NCBI GenBank assembly: GCA_002329155.1
Contig: DCXY01000026.1
Coordinates: 39,991-103,990, forward strand
Direction: 5' to 3'
DNA from: Stenotrophomonas sp. UBA2124
GTDB lineage: Bacteria; Pseudomonadota; Gammaproteobacteria; Xanthomonadales; Xanthomonadaceae
Length of the DNA stretch: 64,000 bases
The position numbers were made by a program, and so were the translations under genes. The notes beneath the pieces are model-generated. The model saw only the letters and a list, made by a program, of their open reading frames with translations. It searched no databases and was not told where the DNA came from. This document shows positions 35,280-44,589 of the stretch, piece by piece; positions within the stretch are counted from its first letter, which is position 1, and each line of letters begins with the position of its first letter.

Positions 35280-36045
35280 CCCTAACCTCGATCTGTTGTC
35301 CGCGCAGGAACTGTTTCAGTTCCGGAATGGCGATGGCGCCGGAGTGGAACACACTGGCAGCCAATGCACCGTCAACGTCGGCCTGTTCAAAAACATCAGC
35401 GAAATGCTGCGGCGTGCCCGCGCCGCCCGAGGCGACCAGCGGAACCGTGCACAGCGCCCGGGCCTGGCCCAACTGGGCAATATCGTACCCCTTGCGCACA
35501 CCATCGCTGTCCATGCAGTTCAGCACGATTTCACCTGCCCCGCGCTGCTGCACTTCACGCACCCAGTCCAGGGTGAGCCGTGCCTCGGCGCGGGTCTTGG
35601 CCGGATCGCCGGTATAGGAGCGCACCCGCCACTGGCCATCGGCTTCGCGGATGGAGTCGATGCCCACCACCACGCACTGCTGGCCGAAGGCGTCGGCCAG
35701 TTCACCGATCAGCGCGGGGCGCTCCAGTGCCGGAGTGTTGATGGACACCTTGTCGGCACCGGCATGCAGCACGGCGCGCGCGGTTTCCACATCGCGGATG
35801 CCACCGGCCACACAGAAGGGAATGTCGATTAGCCGTGCCACACGCTCGATCCATGCGCGGTCCACCGAGCGTCCTTCGGGGCTGGCGGAAATGTCGTAGA
35901 ACACCAGCTCGTCGGCACCCTGATCACGGTAGCGCAGCGCAAGCTCGCTGATATCGCCCATGTCAACGTGATCGCGGAACTTCACGCCTTTGACCACGCG
36001 GCCCTCGCGCACGTCCAGGCAGGGAATGATGCGGCGACTCAGCAT
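35269..36045 (-). CDS. hisF: Imidazole glycerol phosphate synthase, cyclase subunit
   Basis: 258 aa (beta/alpha)8 barrel: IIPCLDVREGRVVKGVKF at the start, catalytic Asp residues in CLDV and in ILNCMDSDGVRKGYD, and PLVASGGAGTPQHF. With HisH it makes IGP and AICAR from PRFAR and glutamine-derived ammonia. Overlaps hisA by 7 bp. Confidence 0.96.
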   Translation of the reverse strand: MLSRRIIPCLDVREGRVVKGVKFRDHVDMGDISELALRYRDQGADELVFYDISASPEGRSVDRAWIERVARLIDIPFCVAGGIRDVETARAVLHAGADKVSINTPALERPALIGELADAFGQQCVVVGIDSIREADGQWRVRSYTGDPAKTRAEARLTLDWVREVQQRGAGEIVLNCMDSDGVRKGYDIAQLGQARALCTVPLVASGGAGTPQHFADVFEQADVDGALAASVFHSGAIAIPELKQFLRGQQIEVRDVY

Positions 36046-36773
36046 GCCAGTGCCTCGTCCAGTTGCAGGTGGCCTTCCAGCAACGCCTTGCCGAGTACGG
36101 CGCCGCCACAGCCGGCCTCCTTGGCGGCCCTGACATCCGCCACGTCACGCACGCCACCGGAGGCCTGCACCGCCACACCGGGCAGCAGGCGCGCCAGATG
36201 GGTGTACAGCGCGATGTTGGGGCCGGACAGCATGCCGTCGCGCGCGATGTCGGTACACAGCAGGTGCTTCATGCCCGCCTCCGCGTAGCGGTGCGCCAGC
36301 ACGTCGAGCGTGACATCGGCGGTTTCGGTCCAGCCGTGAACGGGGAGGCGCCAGACGCCGTCCTCGCCCTGGCGGGTATCCAGCGCAATGGTCAGGCGTT
36401 CGGCACCGAATTCCTGCAGCCATTGCAACAGGGCCTCCGGTTCACGCACGGCCAGCGAGCCGATCACCACGCGGCTGGCGCCGGCGTCGAGAATGCGCGC
36501 CACGTCATCACGGCCACGCACGCCACCGCCCGTCTGTACCTTCAAGCCGGTCTGGCTGCTGATCTGCGCCAGCAGCGGCGCCAACGTGTAGCCACCCGCC
36601 TTTGCCGCGTCCAGGTCAACCAGATGCATCCAGGTGGCACCGGCATCGGCAAAGGCCTGTGCACGCGGCAGCGGGTCATCACCATAGGTGGTCTGCTTGC
36701 CGTAGTCGCCCTGCAGCAGGCGGACGACGCGGCCTTCGCGGATGTCCAGTGCGGGGTAGACGGTGAAGCTCAT
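36039..36773 (-). CDS. hisA: ProFAR isomerase
   Basis: 244 aa from the ATG at 36773 (MSFTVYPALDIREGRVVRL); the frame upstream runs through hisH and is not coding. Catalytic Asp in ALDIREG and the second in LCTDIARDGMLSGPN, with QTGGGVRGRDDV and VQASGGVRDVADV phosphate sites. Fourth step of the pathway. Overlaps hisH by 4 bp. Confidence 0.96.
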   Translation of the reverse strand: MSFTVYPALDIREGRVVRLLQGDYGKQTTYGDDPLPRAQAFADAGATWMHLVDLDAAKAGGYTLAPLLAQISSQTGLKVQTGGGVRGRDDVARILDAGASRVVIGSLAVREPEALLQWLQEFGAERLTIALDTRQGEDGVWRLPVHGWTETADVTLDVLAHRYAEAGMKHLLCTDIARDGMLSGPNIALYTHLARLLPGVAVQASGGVRDVADVRAAKEAGCGGAVLGKALLEGHLQLDEALAC

Positions 36774-37372
36774 TGAAAATCGGTCTCCAGAAAGTTCTGC
36801 AGGATGCGCGCGCCGGGGCCGGCAGAGCGCTCGGGGTGGAACTGCGCGCCGCACAGAGGCCCGCGCTGCACCACCGCTGTGAACAGGCCGCCGTGGTGGC
36901 AGGCCGCCACGGTGTCGGAAGTCACCGGCGCGGCGTAGCTGTGCACGAAGTAGGCACTGGAACCCGCTGGAACGCCCTCCAGCAGCGGCGATTCGCGCAG
37001 CGCCAGCAGCTTGTTCCAACCCATGTGCGGCACGCGCACGCCAACGCCGGGGTGCAGGCGGCGCACGATACCGGGCAGCAGCCCCAGGCATTCGACATCG
37101 CCTTCCTCCGAGTGCTCGAACAGCAGCTGCATGCCCAGGCAGACGCCCAGCAGTGGCACCTGCAGCTCGCGCAGCGGTTGAACAAGGCCCTGCGCATGCA
37201 GGCGGCGCATGCCCTCGGCCGCAGCGCCCACGCCGGGCAGGATCACCCGCTGCACGCCATCCAGATCCGCCGCTTCGCGCACCATGCGTACATCCGCATC
37301 CAGGCGCTCCAGCGCATAGCGCACCGAGCCGAGATTGGCGCCACCGGCATCAACCAGCCCCACCGTGCTCAC
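36770..37372 (-). CDS. hisH: Imidazole glycerol phosphate synthase, glutaminase subunit
   Basis: 200 aa class-I glutamine amidotransferase: nucleophile in LLGVCLGMQLLFEHSEEG, oxyanion strand PHMGWNKL, His/Glu pair in CGAQFHPERS. Near the N-terminus GGANLGSVRYALERL is typical of HisH. Overlaps hisB by 4 bp. Confidence 0.95.
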   Translation of the reverse strand: MSTVGLVDAGGANLGSVRYALERLDADVRMVREAADLDGVQRVILPGVGAAAEGMRRLHAQGLVQPLRELQVPLLGVCLGMQLLFEHSEEGDVECLGLLPGIVRRLHPGVGVRVPHMGWNKLLALRESPLLEGVPAGSSAYFVHSYAAPVTSDTVAACHHGGLFTAVVQRGPLCGAQFHPERSAGPGARILQNFLETDFQ

Positions 37373-38442
37373 AGCGCGCCCTTGGTCGAGGGCAGTTCGG
37401 TGCCTTCCCTGCGGATGGCCTGGCGCAGCGCGCGCGCGAGTGCCTTGAAGCAGGCTTCAACCTTGTGGTGGTCGTTGTCGCCCTCCACCTTGAGGTTGAG
37501 GTTCAGCCCTGCCGAGTCACACAGCGAGCGGAAGAAATGCGGCACCAGCTCGGTGGGCATGTCGCCCACCCGCTCGCGCTTGAACCCACCTTCAAACACG
37601 AAGTAAGGGCGGCCACTGAAATCCAGCGCGGCACTGGCGAGGGTTTCATCCATCGGCAAAGTGAAGCCGTAGCGGCCAATGCCGCGCTTGTCGCCCAGTG
37701 CCTCGCGCAGCGCCTGCCCCAGGGCCAGCCCCGTGTCCTCGATGGTGTGGTGCTCATCGATATACAGGTCGCCCTTGGCCTGCACTTCGAGCGCGAAACC
37801 GCCGTGGCGGCCAATCTGGTCGAGCATGTGGTCGAAGAACGGCAGGCCGGTTTCAATCCTTGCCGGCGCCACCCTGTCCAGATCGACGAAGACACGGATC
37901 TGGGTTTCCCTGGTATCGCGCTGCACGGTGGCCCGGCGCGGCGCATCGGCCAGTTCGTGGGCAATGCCGTCCCAGTCCCACTCACCGCCGAACTGCCCGG
38001 TGCGCAGCTGGAAGCCACGGATGCGCATGTTCTCGGCAAACTGGATGTCGGTGGGCCGGTCACCCACCATGCCCGACCGCGCCCAGTCGATGCTGCGGTC
38101 CTGCAGGTACGGCAGCATCATGCCGATGCCCGGCTTGCGGTTGGGGTGGTTGTCCTGCGGCCAGCTGGGGTCGATAAGCACATCGCGGAAGACGATGCCC
38201 TGGCTCTCGAAGATCTGCAGCATCAGGTTGTTGGGCCCGTCGAAGCTCTCCTGCGGGTAGCCCTCGCTGCCCAGCCCGTCCTGGTTGGAAACGATGACGA
38301 ACTGATAGCCGGCATCACGCAGCCTGAGCATCGCGGGGATCACGTTCTTCACCAGCCGCAGCTTGTGATAGGCATCGATCTGGAAATCGGCCGGCTCTTC
38401 GATCAGGGTGCCGTCACGATCGACGAACAGGATGGGGGTCAT
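37369..38442 (-). CDS. hisB: Bifunctional histidinol-phosphatase / imidazoleglycerol-phosphate dehydratase
   Basis: 357 aa fusion as in gammaproteobacteria. N-terminal HAD phosphatase (LFVDRDGTLIEEP, FVIVSNQDGLG) to about 165; C-terminal IGPD (FFDHMLDQIGRHGG, DEHHTIEDTGLALGQAL, DNDHHKVEACFKALARAL) with manganese-binding His-rich motifs. Steps 7 and 9 of the pathway. Overlaps hisC by 4 bp. Confidence 0.96.
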   Translation of the reverse strand: MTPILFVDRDGTLIEEPADFQIDAYHKLRLVKNVIPAMLRLRDAGYQFVIVSNQDGLGSEGYPQESFDGPNNLMLQIFESQGIVFRDVLIDPSWPQDNHPNRKPGIGMMLPYLQDRSIDWARSGMVGDRPTDIQFAENMRIRGFQLRTGQFGGEWDWDGIAHELADAPRRATVQRDTRETQIRVFVDLDRVAPARIETGLPFFDHMLDQIGRHGGFALEVQAKGDLYIDEHHTIEDTGLALGQALREALGDKRGIGRYGFTLPMDETLASAALDFSGRPYFVFEGGFKRERVGDMPTELVPHFFRSLCDSAGLNLNLKVEGDNDHHKVEACFKALARALRQAIRREGTELPSTKGAL

Positions 38443-39521
38443 GCGGCAGGCTCCAGCGCGTTGAGTGCGTCCAGGACGCGATCATTCTGTTCGGGCGTAC
38501 CCAGGGTGATGCGCAATGCGTCCTGCAGCAGCGGCGCGGCGCGCTGGTCGCGCACCACCACGCCTGCGGCGAGCAACGCCTGGAAGGCCGCTTCGGCATC
38601 GTTGAAGCGGACCAGCAGGAAGTTCGCATCGGAGGCGTAGACGCGGCGTACACAGTGCTGGATGGACAGCGCGATGCGCATGCGGTCACGCTCGCTGCGC
38701 ACGGTGGCGATGCGGGCGCGGGTCTGCGCCAGGGCGTCTTCACTCAAGCCCTGCAGGGCCAATGCCGAACAGGGCGTCGGCACCGGATACGGCGCCTGAC
38801 AGCGGCGCAGCACGGCAATGAGGCCGGCATCGGCAATCACACAGCCGATACGTGCAGCGGCCAACGCATGTGCCTTTGAGAGTGTGCGCAGTACCGCGAT
38901 GTTGTCGTAGCTGTCCAGCAAGGTGGTGGCCGAAGGCTCGTCCGCAAACTCGCCATAGGCTTCGTCCACCACCACCAGTGCCTGCCCACGCAGGGCCTTG
39001 GCTACGGCCTCGACCTGCTGCAGCGGAATGCTCAACCCACCCGGATTGGCGGGCGAACACAGGAATACCAGCTTGGCCCTGCCCCGCTGGGCGGTGCTGA
39101 TGATGGCCTCGATATCCGGTACCAGCCCGGCCTCGGCATCACGCAGTGGCACTTCCAGCGCCGCAGCGTTCTGCAGCCTGGCACTGACCGCATACATGCC
39201 GAATACCGGCGGCGTATACAACACCGCATCGCGCCCCGGCACGCACAGCGCACGCACCAGCAGGTCGATGGCCTCATCGCTGCCACGGCCAACCAGCAGT
39301 TGTTCCGAACGGCAGCCATACAGATCCGCAAGCCGTTCGCGCAGCGCCTGTGGCTGCGGCTCCGGGTAGCGGCGGCAGGCGCCGTCGGCATCCCCCGGGC
39401 TTGGCCATGCGGATTCGTTGGCGTTGAGCCAGACATCGCCTTCAAGCCTGGCGCTGCGCGCGGAGGAATAGCCGGCGAAACCTCGCAGGTCATCGCGAAC
39501 CAGATCAAGCACGCTGTTCAC
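38439..39521 (-). CDS. hisC: Histidinol-phosphate aminotransferase
   Basis: 360 aa from the GTG at 39521, whose GTGA overlap with the hisD stop decides the start over the longer frame to 39599. Fold-type I PLP enzyme: WLNANESAWPSP, RRYPEPQPQALRERLA, GRGSDEAIDLLVRAL, the PLP Lys in RTLSKAHALAAARIG. Step 8 of histidine synthesis. Confidence 0.94.
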   Translation of the reverse strand: MNSVLDLVRDDLRGFAGYSSARSARLEGDVWLNANESAWPSPGDADGACRRYPEPQPQALRERLADLYGCRSEQLLVGRGSDEAIDLLVRALCVPGRDAVLYTPPVFGMYAVSARLQNAAALEVPLRDAEAGLVPDIEAIISTAQRGRAKLVFLCSPANPGGLSIPLQQVEAVAKALRGQALVVVDEAYGEFADEPSATTLLDSYDNIAVLRTLSKAHALAAARIGCVIADAGLIAVLRRCQAPYPVPTPCSALALQGLSEDALAQTRARIATVRSERDRMRIALSIQHCVRRVYASDANFLLVRFNDAEAAFQALLAAGVVVRDQRAAPLLQDALRITLGTPEQNDRVLDALNALEPAA

Positions 39522-40813
39522 GGCGCCGCTCCCAGCCGCAGTGCCACAGCATTGGCATGCGCATCCAGTCCCTCGGCACGCGCCATGACCAGCGCGCACG
39601 GGCCTATCTCTGCGATGCCTTCACTGCTGGCCGACTGCACGCTGATCTGGTTCTGGAAACTGGCCACGCTCACGCCGCTGTAGGCACGCGCGGCACCCGC
39701 GGTGGGCAGCACATGGTTGGTGCCGGAACAGTAATCGCCCAGCGCCTCCGGGGTGTAGTCACCCATGAACACAGAGCCTGCGACCTCGACGTGCTTCAAC
39801 CACGAACGCGGCTCACGCAGGGCCAGGATCAGGTGTTCCGGGGCATAGCGATTGGAGATGGCGAAGGCCTGTTCGATATCCTCCACCTTGACCAGCAGCG
39901 ATGCACCCAGCGCCTGACGGGCAATGGCCTCACGCGACAGCGTGGCTACCTGCCTCTCTACTTCGTCCTGCACGGCGGCGATCAGCGCGGCGTCATCGCT
40001 GAGCAGCAGTACCTGCGAATCCGGCCCGTGCTCGGCCTGCGACAACAGGTCCGCCGCGACGAAAGCGGGATTGGCCCCACCGTCCGCGATCACCAGTACC
40101 TCGGAGGGGCCGGCCGGCATGTCGATGGCGGCGGCGCCGTCCTGCGCCACCTGCTGCTTGGCCTCGGTAACGAAGCCATTGCCCGGCCCGAACAGCTTGT
40201 CGCAGGCCGGCACGGTGGCAGTGCCATAGGCCATCGCCGCGATGGCCTGGGCGCCACCAATCTTGAATACCCGGTGCACGCCGGTAAGGCGCGCGGCCAC
40301 CAGTACCGTCGGATCGGCGCTGCCATCCCTGCGTGGCGGCGTGCACAGCACAACCTCACGGCAACCGGCCAGGCGCGCGGGAACACCCAGCATCAGCGCA
40401 GTGGACGGCAGCGGCGCGCTGCCTGCCGGTACATACAGGCCGACACGCCCAATCGGGCGGATCATCTTTTCGCAGACCACCCCCGGTGCGGTCTCCACCG
40501 CATACGGCTGGGCCATGCCCGCGCGGTGATAGGTGTCGATACGGTCCGCCGCCTGCTGCATGGCGATGTGCAGCTCGGCTGGTACGGCCAGTTCGGCAGC
40601 AGCGAACTCGACCTCGCTTACCTCGAATGATTCTGGTGCCACGCCATCGAACCGCGCGGTGATCTCGCGCAGGGCGCCATCACCGCCCTCGCGCACCTGC
40701 GTGATCAGCGTGGCGACCGCATCGCGGGTCTGTGCTGCAACAGCCTGTACCGGCCGGGTCAACGCCCTTGCCTGGGCCTGTGCATCCAGCGCATTCCAGT
40801 CGATGATGTTCAT
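39518..40813 (-). CDS. hisD: Histidinol dehydrogenase
   Basis: 431 aa. Signature region IDMPAGPSEVLVIADGGANPAFVAADLLSQAEHGPDSQ, plus YVPAGSAPLPSTALM and the C-terminal SGTNHVLPTAGAARAYSG with zinc and catalytic residues. Oxidises histidinol to histidine, the last two steps. Overlaps hisG by 4 bp. Confidence 0.96.
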   Translation of the reverse strand: MNIIDWNALDAQAQARALTRPVQAVAAQTRDAVATLITQVREGGDGALREITARFDGVAPESFEVSEVEFAAAELAVPAELHIAMQQAADRIDTYHRAGMAQPYAVETAPGVVCEKMIRPIGRVGLYVPAGSAPLPSTALMLGVPARLAGCREVVLCTPPRRDGSADPTVLVAARLTGVHRVFKIGGAQAIAAMAYGTATVPACDKLFGPGNGFVTEAKQQVAQDGAAAIDMPAGPSEVLVIADGGANPAFVAADLLSQAEHGPDSQVLLLSDDAALIAAVQDEVERQVATLSREAIARQALGASLLVKVEDIEQAFAISNRYAPEHLILALREPRSWLKHVEVAGSVFMGDYTPEALGDYCSGTNHVLPTAGAARAYSGVSVASFQNQISVQSASSEGIAEIGPCALVMARAEGLDAHANAVALRLGAAP

Positions 40814-41721
40814 ACCAGCGACTTCTCCACGGCCAGCACCATCAGCCCCTGGGCGCCGGCACGTTCCAGTTCTTCAAGGCGCTGCCAGCTCAGGGCACCG
40901 TTGCACATGGTCTGCAGGCGCACCGCAGCGCCCTCGCCCGGCAGCCGCAGCAGAGGCTCCGCGTCGGGCAACAGGCGCGCCAGTGCGTCCACCTGCTCCT
41001 CGGCGGCGCTGAACATCAGCAGCTTGCGGTCCTGCACCTTGGTCAACCCGTCCAGCCGGCGCAGCAGCATGGCCATCAGGCCGTCGCGCGCATCGTCCAG
41101 TTCGGCCACCGGGCCCGCCAGCACCGCCTCGCTTTCCAGCAGGGTCTCCACCGGCTTGAGCTGGTTGGCGGCCAGCGTGGCGCCACTGGAAACCAGATCG
41201 CAGATCAGTTCTGCCGTACCCAGCTTGGGCGCGATCTCCACCGAGCCGGACAGCTCCACCACCTGCGCGTCCACGCCCTTCTCCTTCAGCCACGTGGCGA
41301 GGATGGCGGGGTAGCTGGTGGCGATGCGCTTGCCCTGCAGCATCTGCACGCCCTGCCAGTCCCACTCCTCGGGCACGGCGATCATCAGCCGGCACTGGCC
41401 GAAGCCCAGCCCGCGCAGCGGCCGGTAGGCATCGGCCAGGCCGATCTGGCGACGCGCCTTGGCCTGCTCGTCCAGCTCGTTGAGGCCGACCACGCCCAGG
41501 TCACAGACGCCATCGGCGATCAGCCCCGGAATGTCGTCATCGCGGACCAGCAGCAGGTCCACCGGCAGCGATTCACCGAAGCAGAACAGCTTGTCGCGGC
41601 TCTGCCGCCAGCTCAGCCCACAGGCGGCCAGCAGGCTGCGTGCGGGGTCGGCCAGCCGGCCACTCTTCTGGATGGCGATACGCAGCCGGTCGCGTGCCGG
41701 TGCGGCGGAAGAAGCACTCAT
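40810..41721 (-). CDS. hisG: ATP phosphoribosyltransferase (long form)
   Basis: 303 aa. RIAIQKSGRLADPARSLLAACGL at the N-terminus, DIPGLIADGVCDLGVVGLNEL, and a C-terminal ACT-like regulatory domain (about 225-300) that binds histidine for feedback inhibition, so no HisZ partner is needed. First committed step. Nine bp after the TrpR-like regulator gene. Confidence 0.95.
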   Translation of the reverse strand: MSASSAAPARDRLRIAIQKSGRLADPARSLLAACGLSWRQSRDKLFCFGESLPVDLLLVRDDDIPGLIADGVCDLGVVGLNELDEQAKARRQIGLADAYRPLRGLGFGQCRLMIAVPEEWDWQGVQMLQGKRIATSYPAILATWLKEKGVDAQVVELSGSVEIAPKLGTAELICDLVSSGATLAANQLKPVETLLESEAVLAGPVAELDDARDGLMAMLLRRLDGLTKVQDRKLLMFSAAEEQVDALARLLPDAEPLLRLPGEGAAVRLQTMCNGALSWQRLEELERAGAQGLMVLAVEKSLV

Positions 41722-41730
41722 GTTCGGTTC

Positions 41731-42057
41731 TCAGTTGGACTCGGTTCTGCGCGTGGCAAGCCGCTCGATGGCGGCGGCATAGCCGCCTGCGCCATGTTCG
41801 AGCGAGCGCGCGACCCGGCCGATGGTGGTCACGCTGACCCCGGTCAGGTCATAGATCTCGCGGTAAGGCACGCCCTTGCGCAGCAGCGGCACCACGCGCC
41901 AGCGGTCGGCCATGGCCTCCAGCTCGGCGGGGGTGCACAGGTCGCGCAGGAAGGCCTGCACCTCCTGCGGCTTGTCCAGCGCAGCAAGTGCACGCGCCAA
42001 CGCCCGGAGCGGGGCGTCGGAAGACTTTTCACGTTCGGTATCGATGCGCGGTTTCAT
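41731..42057 (-). CDS. TrpR-family regulator of the his operon (HisR-like)
   Basis: 108 aa TrpR/YerC-YecD family helix-turn-helix protein: FLRDLCTPAELEAMADRWRVVPLLRKGVPYREIYDLTGVSVTTIGRVARSLEHG, where ATIGR-type recognition helix is clear. First gene of the his operon and directly behind its promoter/operator, so self-regulation and control of the pathway by histidine (or tryptophan) are likely. A TrpR-like his repressor has been proposed for xanthomonads by comparative genomics. Confidence 0.85.
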   Translation of the reverse strand: MKPRIDTEREKSSDAPLRALARALAALDKPQEVQAFLRDLCTPAELEAMADRWRVVPLLRKGVPYREIYDLTGVSVTTIGRVARSLEHGAGGYAAAIERLATRRTESN

Positions 42058-42064
42058 TTGTATT

Positions 42065-42112
42065 AATGTATTAGCGTGCTAATACATTATTGCAAGCGAC
42101 AGGGCGGGTCAA
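42065..42112 (-). promoter_or_regulatory. his operon promoter with overlapping operator palindrome
   Basis: Minus strand TTGACC (42107-42112), 17-bp spacer, TAATGT (42084-42089). A perfect palindrome with 11-bp arms aatgtattagc / gctaatacatt (2-bp centre, 42065-42088) covers the -10 box and start site, ideal for repression by the TrpR-like protein encoded 8 bp downstream. Confidence 0.8.
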
Positions 42113-42164
42113 GCCGCACCGGTTCATGCGGCTGCAAGGCATCTTCATGGATGGCGCAAAAGAA

Positions 42165-42189
42165 AAAGGCCCCGCAATGCGGGGCCTTT
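42165..42189. terminator. Terminator after hisS
   Basis: aaaggccccgc / gcggggccttt with 3-nt loop; followed on the minus strand by a T-rich run. It separates hisS from the his operon. Confidence 0.85.
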
Positions 42190-42211
42190 CGTCTGCGCAC
42201 AGCAGGCGGGA

Positions 42212-43618
42212 TCAGCGCGCCATGGCGCGGGTCTGCTCCAGCTCCACCTGCAGGGTGCTGGCCAGCTCGTCGCGGGCCACCTCGAACTGCTGCTCGCGCA
42301 ACAGGTCCTTGACCGCCACCACGCCGCGTGCCAGCTCGTCCTCACCGGCCAGCACCACGAAGCGGATGCCTGCCTTGGCCGCGTACTGGAACTGCTTGCC
42401 GATCTTCTTCGGCTCCATCTGCACTTCGGTATTGATGCCACCGGCACGCAGGCGACGGGCGATATCCAGCGACTGCGGCATGGCGGCCTCGTCCATCAGC
42501 GCCACCATGGCATGCACGCTGCTCTCGGCGATGCCGTCGATCAGGCCCGCTTCACGCAGCTGCCAGAACAGGCGGGTCAGGCCGATGGAGATGCCCACGC
42601 CCGGCAGCCGGGACTTGGTGTAGTGGCTGGCCAGGTCTTCGTAGCGGCCGCCGGAGCAGATCGAGCCGATCTGCGGGTGGTCGCTGAGCGTGGTCTCGTA
42701 GACGGTACCGGTGTAGTAATCCAGGCCACGGGCAATGGAGAAGTTCAGGCAATAGGCGGTTTCCGGAACGCCCAGCGCCTTCACCAGCTCCAGCACCTCG
42801 CGCAGCTCGGCCGCGCCGGTACGCAGGGCCTCGCTGGCGCCCTCGCCCGCCTCGGCCAGTACCGCGTCCAGCTTGGCCAGCGCGTCGGCATGGGAGGCCG
42901 AGCGCACTTCGACGAACGCCAGGATGCGCTCCACCGCCTGCGCCGGCAGGCCGAAATCCGGGCCAGCCAGGGTTTCGCGCACATAGTCCGCGCCGCGCTT
43001 GTCCAGCTTGTCCACCTCGCGCAGCACCAGCGCCTGCTGCTGCGGGTCGGCCACGCCCTGGGCCTCGAAGAAGCCACGCATCAGCTTGCGGTTGTTCAGC
43101 TGCACGGCAAAGCGGCCGATGCGCAGCTCCGAGAACACCGCGTGGATCACCGCCAGCACCTCGGCGTCGTAGCGAATGCTCAGCGTGTCCTTGCCGATCA
43201 CGTCGATGTCGCACTGATAAAACTCGCGGAAGCGGCCACGCTGGGCACGCTCGCCACGGTAGACGCGCTGCATCTGGTAGCGGCGGAACGGGAAGGTCAG
43301 GTCGTGCTCGTGCTCGGCCACATAGCGGGCCAGCGGCACGGTCAGGTCGAAGCGCAGGGCCATTTCCGGCAGCCCTTTCTCGCCGGTCTCGGCCGCGTTG
43401 GCCAGAGCGCCGGTGGACTGCACGAAGTACACCTGCCGCTCAGTCTCGCCGCCGGACTTGGTCAGCAGCACGTCGGACAGCTCGAATACCGGGGTTTCCA
43501 CCGGCAGGAACCCGAACCGCTCGTAGTTTCGGCGGATGACGTCCAGCATGCGCTGGAACGCGATCTGCTCGCGCGGCAGCAACTCCATGATGCCGGGCGG
43601 GGTACGGGGCTTGATCAC
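42212..43618 (-). CDS. hisS: Histidyl-tRNA synthetase
   Basis: 468 aa from the GTG at 43618 (VIKPRTPPGIMELLPREQ), with caggag 9 nt upstream; the frame to 44002 overlaps the fnr gene and is not used. Class II motifs: motif 2 (FRRYQMQRVYRGERAQRGRFREFYQCDIDVIG), histidine motifs RGLDYYTGTVYET and SICSGGRYEDLA, motif 3 (GVGISIGLTRLF). C-terminal anticodon-binding domain from about 380. Charges tRNA-His. Confidence 0.94.
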   Translation of the reverse strand: MIKPRTPPGIMELLPREQIAFQRMLDVIRRNYERFGFLPVETPVFELSDVLLTKSGGETERQVYFVQSTGALANAAETGEKGLPEMALRFDLTVPLARYVAEHEHDLTFPFRRYQMQRVYRGERAQRGRFREFYQCDIDVIGKDTLSIRYDAEVLAVIHAVFSELRIGRFAVQLNNRKLMRGFFEAQGVADPQQQALVLREVDKLDKRGADYVRETLAGPDFGLPAQAVERILAFVEVRSASHADALAKLDAVLAEAGEGASEALRTGAAELREVLELVKALGVPETAYCLNFSIARGLDYYTGTVYETTLSDHPQIGSICSGGRYEDLASHYTKSRLPGVGISIGLTRLFWQLREAGLIDGIAESSVHAMVALMDEAAMPQSLDIARRLRAGGINTEVQMEPKKIGKQFQYAAKAGIRFVVLAGEDELARGVVAVKDLLREQQFEVARDELASTLQVELEQTRAMAR

Positions 43619-43730
43619 GGGCAAAACTCCTGCAACTCGGTGGGGAGGGGGAAGGCCGGTAATTCTAGCCCCTGGCCGCCCCGCTGGCCTGCATGAAGTA
43701 TCATTAACAGGTCTCCCCTTGCCCCGCGCC

Positions 43731-44504
43731 ATGTCCCGGTCCATTCCTGGCTCCGAGCTGTCCCCGGCCCCGCTGTCCCCGGCCCCTTCCGCTGCCCTTG
43801 AGGCCAGTGGCGCACGCGAGTGCCTGCAGTGCTCGGTACGGCACCTGTCGGTGTGCTCGGCACTGTCCTGCGACGAGGTGCAGGCACTGGAGCAGATAAC
43901 CACCTCCATGCCGGTCCCCATGGGCGCCACGCTGGCGCGCACGGGCGAGCCGCGCACCCACGTATATACCGTTACCGAGGGTGCCCTGCGGCTGGTCCGC
44001 ACGCTGGCCGACGGCCGCCGCCAGGTGAATGGTTTTGTGCTGCCCGGTGACTACCTGGGCCTGAGCGGCAGCGACCACCATCGCTACGATATCGAGGCCA
44101 TCGCCGAGAGCCGCGTATGCCGCGTGCCGACCACGCAGATGCGCGATCTGCGCCAGCGCCACCCGCACCTGGAGCGCAAACTGCTGCAGCGCGCCTGTCA
44201 GGAGCTGGATGCCGCGCAGGACAATGCCCTGGCGCTGGCTCGGCTGCAGCCGCCGGAGCGGCTGGCAGATTTCCTGCTGCGCCTGTCAGTGCGTGAGGCC
44301 ACCCTGCTTGGGCGCACCAGCAACCGCGTGTCACTGCCGATGGGCCGCGGCGACATTGCCGACCACCTGGGCCTGACCATGGAAACGGTGAGCCGCACCT
44401 TCACCAAATTGCGCCAGCAGGGGCTGATTGCCCTGCCCCACCTCAACGTGGTGGAAATCCTGGATTTCGCCGGCCTGCAGAAGCTGGCCAGCGACGGGCT
44501 CTGA
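43731..44504 (+). CDS. fnr: Fnr-type oxygen-responsive transcription regulator
   Basis: 257 aa from the ATG at 43731. N-terminal Cys cluster ECLQCSVRHLSVCSALSC (Cys31, 34, 42, 47) and a central Cys in AESRVCRVP, at the position of E. coli FNR Cys122, indicate a [4Fe-4S] sensor; the gap between second and third Cys is 7 residues instead of 5. Cyclic-nucleotide-like fold, dimer helix, then HTH with recognition helix TMETVSRTFTKL (E--SR of the FNR class). Controls low-oxygen metabolism. Divergent from hisS. Confidence 0.85.
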   Translation: MSRSIPGSELSPAPLSPAPSAALEASGARECLQCSVRHLSVCSALSCDEVQALEQITTSMPVPMGATLARTGEPRTHVYTVTEGALRLVRTLADGRRQVNGFVLPGDYLGLSGSDHHRYDIEAIAESRVCRVPTTQMRDLRQRHPHLERKLLQRACQELDAAQDNALALARLQPPERLADFLLRLSVREATLLGRTSNRVSLPMGRGDIADHLGLTMETVSRTFTKLRQQGLIALPHLNVVEILDFAGLQKLASDGL

Positions 44505-44512
44505 GCACTGCT

Positions 44513-44541
44513 TCATCGGCGCAGTGATGCTCCGCCGATGA
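44513..44541. other. Stem-loop in the convergent fnr-thrC gap
   Basis: 9-bp perfect stem tcatcggcg / cgccgatga with an 11-nt loop; no T run, so a weak or Rho-assisted terminator at best. Confidence 0.4.
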
Positions 44542-44589
44542 CCATGCGCCACGCCAACGCCGCCAGGCACGGCCCGGCAGCCGATGCGG

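Noticed and set aside
37153..38640. 495-codon + strand ORF over hisB/hisC
   Set aside because: Antisense to two clearly identified overlapping his genes.
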